NCBI GenBank assembly: GCA_002401055.1
Contig: NVRZ01000227.1
Coordinates: forward strand, 1 to 5,828
Length of the DNA: 5,828 nt
From: Bacteroidota bacterium
GTDB taxonomy: Bacteria > Bacteroidota > Bacteroidia > NORP154
Direction of reading: 5' to 3'
How positions within the stretch are numbered: the stretch's first letter is position 1; each line of letters opens with the position of its first letter. This document shows, piece after piece, positions 1 through 5,828 of the stretch. The notes beneath the pieces were generated by a model. That model was not told the DNA's origin and made no database searches. It worked only from the letters and a program-made list of their open reading frames with translations. Both the position numbers and the translations under genes were made by a program.

Positions 1-422
1 GGTTTTTAACGAATAAAGAAGAGGAGAAATACCTCAATTCGGAAGCTGGTCAGGATTATCTTGCATCGGCTATTTACCGGGCGTTTAAGGATTATAAAAC
101 TGTAATGGAGGGCACGTTACCGGCAAATTATTCGCCCAATGAGCCAATGAAAATTGTTGATGGCATCATATTTAGAGTGCAAATTGTAACTTCTTCAAAC
201 GCTATTCCGTTAGACTCACCCAAATTTGATGATATAACCAACGTTCAGGAATATGTGTCTGGTGGTTGGTTCAAATACACTGCAGGAGAAAAAAAGGACC
301 TGGCCTCTGCCTACAGATTACAGATGGAGGTAAGGGAAAAGGGTTTTTCAAGTGCTTTTGTTGTTGCGTTTCATAACGGCGAGCGTATAAACTTGCAAGA
401 CGCAATTAGAATGACAAAATAA
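1..422 (+). CDS. N-acetylmuramoyl-L-alanine amidase, C-terminal part with SPOR-like tail (5' partial)
   Basis: This is the 3' end of a periplasmic zinc amidase gene (Amidase_3/AmiC type) that cuts the bond between MurNAc and L-Ala in peptidoglycan. The reading frame is open from base 3, well upstream of the first ATG at 105, so that ATG is internal. The first visible residues, FLTNKEEEKYLNS, match the end of the Amidase_3 domain; in this family the second catalytic Glu lies just before this motif, here outside the window. The next residues (AGQDYLASAIYRAFKDYK) form the last helix of the domain. After a short linker, about residues 52-138 of the 139 visible (GIIFRVQIVTS ... FKYTAGEKKDLASAYRL ... 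GFSSAFVVAFHNG) read as a SPOR-like domain, which in general binds denuded septal glycan. The MCE gene follows after 3 bases. The catalytic half cannot be checked here. Confidence 0.88.
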   Translation, partial: FLTNKEEEKYLNSEAGQDYLASAIYRAFKDYKTVMEGTLPANYSPNEPMKIVDGIIFRVQIVTSSNAIPLDSPKFDDITNVQEYVSGGWFKYTAGEKKDLASAYRLQMEVREKGFSSAFVVAFHNGERINLQDAIRMTK

Positions 423-425
423 TAT

Positions 426-1412
426 ATGGGAGCTTTTGATAGGTTGACAAAGTTTAACACAGAGATCAAAATTGGGGTGGTGGTTAGCGTAGCTATCGCT
501 TTGCTGATTTGGGGATTGAACTTTCTTAAGGGAGAGAATATTCTTTCAAATAAGCAGCACTTCTACGCTGTTTATAGTAGGATTAATGGCTTGGTTGAAG
601 GAAACCCTGTGCAGGTAAATGGCTTTAAGGTTGGGCAGGTAGGTGTAGTTTCTTTTCACCCAGACAAATCAGGAAAGGTGGTTGTAGAATTCATCCTCGA
701 AAAAGAAACGATTGCATTGCCAAGAGGTACCCAAGCCAGAATCATTAGTGCTGACTTACTGGGCTCAAAGGCAGTGGAGTTCATGTTAGGAGAGAGCGAT
801 GATGTGCATATTAGCGGCGATACATTAGATTCTGATGTTGAAGCCGACTTGCAAGAATCTTTTAACGCCACTATTGCACCGTTAAAGTTAAAAGCCGAAG
901 AACTAATTGGCTCAATGGATTCAGCGGTAACAATAGTTCAGATGATTCTCAATGAAGACGCGCGCAAAAACTTGGGTGCAGGCTTTGAAAGCTTAAAGCG
1001 CTCCTTCGATAGATTTGAAAGTGCTTCAAAAAACCTGGATGAATTGATAAGTGAAAATAAGGGAAGAATTACTTCGATCTTCGCCAATATCAATGGTATT
1101 GCGGGTAACCTGAACAGTAAGAGTAAGGAGCTTTCCAATATTCTAGATAATTTCTCGCAGATAAGTGATTCCCTCGCCAAGGCCAATATAGCCGGCACAT
1201 TACAAAGCGCAAACCTTGCGCTTCAGCATGCGTCAGTGATTCTTGAAAAGATAAATGCAGGAGAAGGCACAATGGGGATGTTAATCAACAATGATTCCCT
1301 TTACAACAATCTGGCAGGTGCCTCGCTTGCTTTGGATTCCTTGCTTAGCGACGTAAAAGATCATCCAAAAAGATATGTGCATTTTTCACTATTTGGAAAG
1401 AAAGACAAATAA
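426..1412 (+). CDS. MlaD family (MCE domain) protein
   Basis: This is a 328-residue membrane-anchored protein of the MCE/MlaD family, whose members carry lipids between inner and outer membranes. One N-terminal transmembrane helix (about residues 14-34) is followed by a single MCE domain (about 44-122, with GLVEGNPVQVNGFKVGQV and the later GSKAVEF strand). A long helical region follows (about 145-275), then the tail INAGEGTMGMLINND ... KDHPKRYVHFSLFGKK, which I recognise from Bacteroidota homologues. The periplasmic side is expected to hold everything after the helix. The ATG lies 3 bases after the amidase stop with no Shine-Dalgarno, so translation is probably coupled. No permease (MlaE) or ATPase (MlaF) gene is present in the window; if this protein works with an ABC transporter, those subunits are encoded elsewhere. 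The substrate is unknown. Confidence 0.9.
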   Translation: MGAFDRLTKFNTEIKIGVVVSVAIALLIWGLNFLKGENILSNKQHFYAVYSRINGLVEGNPVQVNGFKVGQVGVVSFHPDKSGKVVVEFILEKETIALPRGTQARIISADLLGSKAVEFMLGESDDVHISGDTLDSDVEADLQESFNATIAPLKLKAEELIGSMDSAVTIVQMILNEDARKNLGAGFESLKRSFDRFESASKNLDELISENKGRITSIFANINGIAGNLNSKSKELSNILDNFSQISDSLAKANIAGTLQSANLALQHASVILEKINAGEGTMGMLINNDSLYNNLAGASLALDSLLSDVKDHPKRYVHFSLFGKKDK

Positions 1413-1426
1413 GTAATTTATATTTG
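1392..1426 (+). promoter_or_regulatory. Candidate Bacteroidota-type promoter before the Fe-S genes
   Basis: TATATTTG at 1419-1426 fits the Bacteroidota -7 element TAnnTTTG at every defined base. TTTG at 1392-1395 could be the -33 element; the 23-base spacer is at the long end of the reported range. The element straddles the MCE stop codon (1410-1412). It would start transcription near 1431-1434, about 20 bases before the ATG at 1453. AT-rich DNA gives such matches by chance, so this is a prediction from position and motif only. Confidence 0.5.
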
Positions 1427-1452
1427 TCTGGATACTATTGCGCCTTGCTTCA

Positions 1453-2751
1453 ATGAGCAAACAACTTATTTTCGGCCTTTTTCTTTTCCTCTCGTTAGGC
1501 GTATTTACATATACTGCATTTAGATTGGCGTCCTTCTTTCGCCTCACAAAAAAGGGTTTCAAAGTAGATCGTATTTCCGAGCGAATTACCACCACGTTGC
1601 TGGTTGCGTTTGGACAAACTAAAATATTGCGAAGGCCTGCCATCGGGTTGATGCACGCTCTGGTGTACTGGGGGTTTATGGTCATTACCATAGGATCCGT
1701 TGAGATGATGGTAGATGGTTTAGCCGGAACGGAAAGAATTATGGGATCGTTAGGCATCTTTTACAGCTTAATTACAGCATCTGGAGATATTTTTGCCGCA
1801 ATAATTATTCTCTCATGCTTCGCGTTTTTAGTACGTAGGCACATAATGAAAGTCAAGCGATTTAGTGGTGTGGAAATGAGTCCTAAATCGAGCATGGACG
1901 CAACCGCTGCCCTAACCATGATTTTAATACTGATGTTTTCATTGATCGGTATGAATATGGGTTATTTGGTGAACCACAGTGATGAAATTGTCGGGTATTA
2001 TCCGATAAGCTCACTTTTTACGGGCTTGGTCTCAGCCGAATCTGCCCATCTTTTTCAGGAAACGAATTGGTGGATTCACATTGTGCTGATTTTCGTTTTT
2101 CTAAATATTCTGCCCTACTCAAAACACTTTCATATCATCATGTCTATTCCGAATGTGTTTCTAACTGATTTAAAGCCGATGACACAAATGAACAACATGG
2201 CATCGGTTACCAAAGAGGTTAAGCTGATGATGGATCCAAATACGGCTTTTGCTGCACCGGCCGAGGATGCCCCTCCACCTGAGAGATTTGGTGTTAAAGA
2301 TATCGAAGATATTACCTGGAAAAACTATACGGATTCGCTAACATGCACCGAATGTGGTCGTTGTACATCCGTCTGTCCGGCAAACATTACGGGTAAATTA
2401 TTATCTCCAAGAAAGATAATGATCGACACGCGGAAGAGAATGAATGACCGTGGCCCTGGACTTTCTAAGGACCCAAATTTTGATGACGGGAAATCACTGG
2501 TTGGTGATTATATAACAACTGAGGAATTATGGGCCTGTACAACTTGTAATGCATGCGTGCAAGAATGCCCTGTAAACATCGATCCGGTTTCTATAATCAT
2601 GGATATGCGCAGAAATCTTGTTATGGAGGAATCAAATGCTCCAAAGGAGCTGGTGCAGATGTTTACCAATATTGAAAACAATGGATCTCCTTGGCAATTT
2701 TCGCCAGAGGATCGATTGAAATGGACAGAGGGCATATCCCTCAATTCATAA
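1453..2751 (+). CDS. Membrane (Fe-S)-binding protein: NarI-like domain plus two [4Fe-4S] motifs
   Basis: This is a 432-residue inner-membrane electron-transfer protein. About five transmembrane helices (near residues 3-25, 63-87, 101-127, 148-173 and 205-224) form a NarI-like region. His68 in helix 2 and His209, His225 and His227 in or after helix 5 are candidate haem b ligands. After an acidic, proline-rich linker comes a cytosolic ferredoxin-like dicluster domain: CTECGRCTSVCP (Cys298, 301, 304, 308) and CTTCNACVQECP (Cys362, 365, 368, 372), each the classic CxxCxxCxxxCP pattern for one [4Fe-4S] cluster. The likely role is passing electrons between the CCG protein encoded next and the quinone pool, as in HdrDE or DsrMK; the direction is unknown. 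I chose ATG 1453 over the in-frame TTG at 1438 because MSKQLIFGLF resembles homologue N-termini and the TTG would lie almost on the predicted transcription start. Confidence 0.88.
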   Translation: MSKQLIFGLFLFLSLGVFTYTAFRLASFFRLTKKGFKVDRISERITTTLLVAFGQTKILRRPAIGLMHALVYWGFMVITIGSVEMMVDGLAGTERIMGSLGIFYSLITASGDIFAAIIILSCFAFLVRRHIMKVKRFSGVEMSPKSSMDATAALTMILILMFSLIGMNMGYLVNHSDEIVGYYPISSLFTGLVSAESAHLFQETNWWIHIVLIFVFLNILPYSKHFHIIMSIPNVFLTDLKPMTQMNNMASVTKEVKLMMDPNTAFAAPAEDAPPPERFGVKDIEDITWKNYTDSLTCTECGRCTSVCPANITGKLLSPRKIMIDTRKRMNDRGPGLSKDPNFDDGKSLVGDYITTEELWACTTCNACVQECPVNIDPVSIIMDMRRNLVMEESNAPKELVQMFTNIENNGSPWQFSPEDRLKWTEGISLNS

Positions 2752-2759
2752 AAAGTGTA

Positions 2760-3599
2760 ATGGAAGAGGCTGAGCAACCAATAGAAGAGAATCAGGAACA
2801 ACTGAGCAATGGAACGTTTCATGTTCCCACTGTAGCAGAGTTAAAAGCAAAAGGTGAAGAACCCGAACTATTGTTCTGGGTAGGTTGCGCAGGAGCATTT
2901 GACGACCGCTATCAAAAAGTTACAAGGGATTTTGTCAAGATTCTTGAAAAAGTGGGCATTAAGTATGCGGTGCTGGGAACAGAGGAAAGCTGTACGGGAG
3001 ATCCGGCTAAGCGCGCTGGAAACGAGTTTGTATATCAGATGCAGGCCATGGGAAACATAGAAGTGCTAAACGGCTACAACATTAAAAAAATTGTTACCGC
3101 TTGCCCTCACTGTTTCAATATTTTCAAGAATGAATATCCCGAGCTAGGAGGAAAATATGAAGTGCATCACCATTCCACATTCTTGCAGCAGCTGATTAAT
3201 GATGGAAGGCTAAAAGTTGCTGGTGGCGAAGAGTTTAAGGGGAAAACAATTACGTTTCATGATTCGTGTTACCTGGGAAGAGGCAACGGTATTTATGAAG
3301 CGCCTAGAAAGATTTTAGAAGCATTAGACGCCAACCTGGTAGAAATGAAGAGAAACCGCAGCAAGGGATTGTGTTGTGGTGCGGGTGGTGCACAAATGTT
3401 TAAAGATGCAGAAAAGGGAGACAAAGAGGTGAATATTGAGAGGACTGGCGAAGCACTGGAAACCAATCCAAGTGTTATCGCCACGGCATGTCCATTTTGT
3501 ATGACCATGATGACGGATGGCGTTAAGGATAAGAACAAAGAAGGTGATACCAAGGTAATGGACATAGCCGAGCTGATAGTTAAATCCAATAATATCTAA
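2760..3599 (+). CDS. CCG-domain heterodisulfide-reductase-like (Fe-S)-binding protein
   Basis: This is a soluble 279-residue protein with two cysteine-rich (CCG) domains, the family of HdrB, the HdrD C-terminus, GlpC and LutA. In HdrB such domains hold noncubane [4Fe-4S] clusters that reduce disulfides. Domain 1 has Cys43, Cys78 and CPHC (115-118); its middle motif is ESCTGDP, with one Cys instead of CCG. Domain 2 is complete: Cys170, CCGAGG (Cys205-206) and CPFC (244-247). There are no transmembrane helices. It follows the NarI-like gene by 8 bases, and the two together equal the single-chain Fe-S/CCG proteins of other phyla, so they very likely form one complex. I chose ATG 2760 because it lies just after the upstream stop and leaves a short lead-in to the conserved VPTVAEL stretch. 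ATG 2721 and TTG 2691 are in frame but overlap the previous gene. The substrate is unknown. Confidence 0.88.
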   Translation: MEEAEQPIEENQEQLSNGTFHVPTVAELKAKGEEPELLFWVGCAGAFDDRYQKVTRDFVKILEKVGIKYAVLGTEESCTGDPAKRAGNEFVYQMQAMGNIEVLNGYNIKKIVTACPHCFNIFKNEYPELGGKYEVHHHSTFLQQLINDGRLKVAGGEEFKGKTITFHDSCYLGRGNGIYEAPRKILEALDANLVEMKRNRSKGLCCGAGGAQMFKDAEKGDKEVNIERTGEALETNPSVIATACPFCMTMMTDGVKDKNKEGDTKVMDIAELIVKSNNI

Positions 3600-3601
3600 T
3601 C

Positions 3602-4084
3602 ATGTACTCATATCGTGACTTACCAGAAACCGCTAGAATCTGGATTTACCAGTGCAATAGGGAGTTGTCTGCCGAAGAAGTCAAGGCGATAAACGAAAAA
3701 TCGGAAGAGTTTATTCTTGATTGGTCTGCTCACGGTGCAAAACTCGCCGCGGCGATTGAAATCTTTTACAACCTGTTTGTTGTTGTAATGGTTGACGAGG
3801 AGAAGGCAGAAGCTTCAGGTTGCTCTATTGATAAATCCTTTCAGTTTATAAAAGAGCTTACCGACACACATGATCTCGCATTGCTAGATCGGATGAATGT
3901 TGCTTATCGTGACAATAACAAAATACAAATCTGCCGAATTGATGAATTTGAAGGGCTTCTACATAGGGGAGAGGTATCTGAGGATACTATTGTGTTCAAT
4001 AATCTGGTGGATACCAAGAAGGATTTTGACAGCAAATGGGAAGTACTTTTAAAAGATAGCTGGCACAGAAAATTAATTGATTAA
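3602..4084 (+). CDS. Conserved Bacteroidota protein of unknown function (commonly named 'ABC transporter ATPase')
   Basis: This is a 160-residue, apparently cytosolic protein. From memory it belongs to a Bacteroidota-restricted family that databases call 'ABC transporter ATPase'. The sequence does not support that name: there is no Walker A GxxxxGK[ST], no LSGGQ signature and no Walker B, and the chain is too short for an ABC nucleotide-binding domain. What looks conserved is an N-terminal ARIWIYQCNRELSAEE, a WSAHGAKL stretch (41-48), a hydrophobic strand FYNLFVVVMVDEE (55-67) and ASGCSIDKSFQFIKEL (71-86) with Cys74. There are no transmembrane helices or signal peptide. The gene starts 2 bases after the CCG gene stop, and homologues tend to sit in the same place, so a role linked to the redox pair is a reasonable inference. 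The function is unknown. Confidence 0.8.
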   Translation: MYSYRDLPETARIWIYQCNRELSAEEVKAINEKSEEFILDWSAHGAKLAAAIEIFYNLFVVVMVDEEKAEASGCSIDKSFQFIKELTDTHDLALLDRMNVAYRDNNKIQICRIDEFEGLLHRGEVSEDTIVFNNLVDTKKDFDSKWEVLLKDSWHRKLID

Positions 4085-4933
4085 ATGAGTATTGACGAGG
4101 AGCACCCAGATAGGCGAAAGCAATTAAGTGGCTGGAGACTGCAGGTCCACACGGTAATTTTTGGTTACGATACACCGCTGGGTAAACTATTTGACGTCAC
4201 CTTGGTTACGGCCATAATATTGAGTGTTATCGTTGTGATGCTGGACACAGTTGAACCTTTTTCGGCGAAGTATGGAAGTATCCTGCACGCCTTAGAATGG
4301 TTCTTTACGATCATATTTACGCTGGAGTACGTTGCAAGAATCCTGGTAGTTGGAAAACCGTTGAAGTATATTTTCAGTTTTTATGGAATCATTGATTTTT
4401 TGTCAATAATCCCAACGCTTCTCAGCGCAGTATTCCCACCAGCTCATTATTTGGCGGATATACGCATCGTCAGGCTGCTGAGAATATTCAGGATTTTAAA
4501 GTTGGTGCGATACGTTCGTGCAGCCAGAGTACTTCGCGATGCGATTAGGGCCAGCACTGAAAAAATAACGGTCTTTTTACTTGTGGTACTTACCATAGTC
4601 GTAATAGCCGGAACGCTCATGTACATTATAGAAGGGGAGGAGCATGGATTTGACAGTATACCACACAGCATCTACTGGGCCATTGTAACCTTGACTACAG
4701 TTGGCTATGGAGATATATCACCTGGTACTCCTGTAGGGATGTTTTTAGCATCGCTTCTGATGATTATGGGTTATGGAGTAATTGCGGTTCCCACAGGTAT
4801 TGTCGGTATAGAGTTATCGCAAGTGACCAAACTCACGATGACAACAAAAACCAAAGCCTGTACCAGCTGTACGCTTGAAACCCACGACAAAGATGCTAAA
4901 TACTGCAAGCGATGCGGTCATAATCTAAGTTGA
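4085..4933 (+). CDS. Voltage-gated-type potassium channel (ion transporter family) with C-terminal zinc ribbon
   Basis: This is a 282-residue six-transmembrane cation channel of the Kv type, expected to act as a tetramer in the inner membrane. S1 is about 35-54, S2 67-88 with Glu71 and Glu81, and S3 95-115 with Asp104. S4 is unusually regular, with Arg or Lys at every third position from 127 to 151 (nine in a row). S5 spans about 160-182. The pore loop carries TTVGYGD (204-210), the K+ selectivity filter, and S6 (217-243) has the AVPTG gate-region proline. In place of RCK or cyclic-nucleotide domains the tail has four Cys (259, 262, 274, 277) in a CxxC-x11-CxxC zinc ribbon. The ATG abuts the previous stop (TAAATG), suggesting coupled translation, although a functional link to the upstream genes is not shown. 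The gene ends 10 bases from the convergent neighbour. Confidence 0.92.
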   Translation: MSIDEEHPDRRKQLSGWRLQVHTVIFGYDTPLGKLFDVTLVTAIILSVIVVMLDTVEPFSAKYGSILHALEWFFTIIFTLEYVARILVVGKPLKYIFSFYGIIDFLSIIPTLLSAVFPPAHYLADIRIVRLLRIFRILKLVRYVRAARVLRDAIRASTEKITVFLLVVLTIVVIAGTLMYIIEGEEHGFDSIPHSIYWAIVTLTTVGYGDISPGTPVGMFLASLLMIMGYGVIAVPTGIVGIELSQVTKLTMTTKTKACTSCTLETHDKDAKYCKRCGHNLS

Positions 4934-4943
4934 CTAGCTTAGC

Positions 4944-5828
4944 CTACCTCCAGTTAAAAATATCTTGTTTATCACTGGGCCGTCGGCCTCCGAACCATTC
5001 AAAACCGCGCAGGGTGGTTTCGTCTTTGGATAGTTTTCCCATTGGATGCATTATAGCATCTGGCTTTGTGATGAAGGTTATCTTCTCGATGGTGTTGTCG
5101 TTGATGTAAACTATCATATCTGTGCAATCAGCAACATTTACCCCTATAAATGATTTATCTTCTTCTTGCGCGTAGTAAATAGTCTGTCCGTTTCCAGTAA
5201 CTTTAATTTTATCCAGACTTCCGTCTTTAAAATATCCAATCATATCCTTTCCCTTGATCTGATTGAACATATTAGAATCAACAAAAGAGGATATGAAAGC
5301 ATCGTGGTCAAACAAAAGGAGTTCAATGCCATCATCACCGGTTTTTAATCTTACATGCTCCGCTATCATTTGATTTTCATCGGACCACAGTATAGGATTG
5401 CTGAACATTCGGATGAGCGAATCTTTAAATCCATAAATTAATGAGTCGCAAACGCCTTGTAAGTCTGTTTTAAAGAATTTCACATTCTTGTATGCGTACA
5501 GTAATTTATGCTCTCCGGTGCTGTCAAATCCGGTTTTAAATGTATCGGCATGCATAAACAGTGAATCGTCTTCGTAGATATCGGTTAACATTGCATATTG
5601 AGTTACCATAGCACGCTCCGTTTTTTCAAAGTAAATACCGAAACCTCCACTGATTATAATATTCTGAACAGTGTCATGCATTGCAATATTTCCATGAGCC
5701 TCACTATATCCTTCGTTTCTATCATAGTAAAGACTATCAGCGGTAATTGATTGCGCCTTCGACGTTATTTTGGCATTCTTATTGAATTGCGAAATATCGG
5801 TTTCGGTATTGTACCAGCCATTTTCGCA
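4944..5828 (-). CDS. OstA/LptA-like LPS transport protein (5' partial)
   Basis: This encodes the C-terminal 294 residues of an OstA-like (LptA/OstA_N superfamily) protein. LptA proteins form a periplasmic beta-jellyroll bridge that carries LPS from the inner membrane to LptD. The frame is open to the window edge; the first visible residues CENGWYNTETDISQFNKNA and ITADSLYYDRNEGYSEAHGN are typical of this family, so the ATG at 5681 is internal and the true start lies beyond 5828. Short repeated beta units with A-D-S/T-L/F and GN/KNV turns occur through the first half. The Bacteroidota-type C-terminal half follows: NPILWSDENQMIA, FNQIKGKDMIGYF, GNGQTIYYA and the closing LRGFEWFGGRRPSDKQDIF. It is much longer than E. 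coli LptA (about 185 residues). It converges on the channel gene. No promoter is visible because the 5' end is missing. Confidence 0.88.
   Translation of the reverse strand, partial: CENGWYNTETDISQFNKNAKITSKAQSITADSLYYDRNEGYSEAHGNIAMHDTVQNIIISGGFGIYFEKTERAMVTQYAMLTDIYEDDSLFMHADTFKTGFDSTGEHKLLYAYKNVKFFKTDLQGVCDSLIYGFKDSLIRMFSNPILWSDENQMIAEHVRLKTGDDGIELLLFDHDAFISSFVDSNMFNQIKGKDMIGYFKDGSLDKIKVTGNGQTIYYAQEEDKSFIGVNVADCTDMIVYINDNTIEKITFITKPDAIMHPMGKLSKDETTLRGFEWFGGRRPSDKQDIFNWR

Noticed and set aside
290..296. A AAA AAG slippery heptamer in the correct frame within the amidase tail, a possible -1 frameshift site.
   Set aside because: The zero frame encodes an intact SPOR-like domain to its natural end, the shifted frame gives an unremarkable 26-codon tail ending in TAA, and I saw no clear stimulatory structure.
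656..1272. Several open frames on the - strand opposite the MCE gene.
   Set aside because: They overlap a well-supported gene and their translations show no recognisable domain.
1438..1440. TTG as the start of the NarI-like gene.
   Set aside because: A better-placed ATG lies 15 bases downstream and the predicted transcription start nearly coincides with the TTG.
3293..3589. 98-codon - strand open frame opposite the CCG gene.
   Set aside because: It lies wholly antisense to conserved cysteine motifs and has no recognisable protein features.
4925..4942. CTAAG...CTTAG inverted repeat at the convergent gene junction, a possible shared terminator.
   Set aside because: The stem is only five AT-rich pairs plus a wobble, and no T-run follows on either strand.
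4978..4990. GGCC-GTC-GGCC inverted repeat just inside the OstA-like gene.
   Set aside because: Four-pair stem with a three-base loop and no T-run; it codes for the conserved GGRRP stretch, which explains the GC-rich bases.
5166..5348. 60-codon + strand open frame inside the OstA-like gene.
   Set aside because: It is antisense to conserved OstA residues, and nothing suggests its own promoter or product.

Overview
The window is a piece of a Bacteroidota chromosome, possibly a Cytophagales or Flavobacteriia relative. The evidence is the gene families (an OstA/LptA-like protein, an amidase with a SPOR-like tail, a stand-alone MCE protein, and a NarI-like Fe-S protein split from its CCG partner), moderate-to-low GC, no Shine-Dalgarno sequences before the starts, and one good match to the Bacteroidota promoter consensus TTG...TAnnTTTG. 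Assignment below phylum level is a guess.

Layout: six genes lie on the + strand, packed with gaps of 3, 40, 8, 2 and 0 bases. First comes the 3' end of an N-acetylmuramoyl-L-alanine amidase gene (1-422). It is followed by a single-MCE-domain MlaD-like protein (426-1412), a membrane NarI-like protein with two [4Fe-4S] motifs (1453-2751), and a soluble CCG-domain HdrB/HdrD-like Fe-S protein (2760-3599). The last two are a 160-residue Bacteroidota protein of unknown function often labelled 'ABC transporter ATPase' (3602-4084) and a voltage-gated-type potassium channel ending in a zinc ribbon (4085-4933). Ten bases later a convergent - strand gene ends. It encodes an OstA/LptA-like LPS-transport protein (4944-5828) whose 5' end lies beyond the window.

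Functionally, the outer genes concern the envelope: peptidoglycan hydrolysis, lipid traffic and LPS transport. The middle pair looks like a membrane redox module related to Hdr/Dsr/GlpC-type quinone-linked enzymes. A promoter-like element overlapping the end of the MCE gene suggests the redox genes can be transcribed separately from the envelope genes upstream. No RNA genes, mobile elements, CRISPR arrays or notable repeats were seen, and no gene-free stretch exceeds about 40 bases. The closest thing to an undescribed system is the redox pair plus the 160-residue protein, whose substrate, electron partner and third-member role are unknown.
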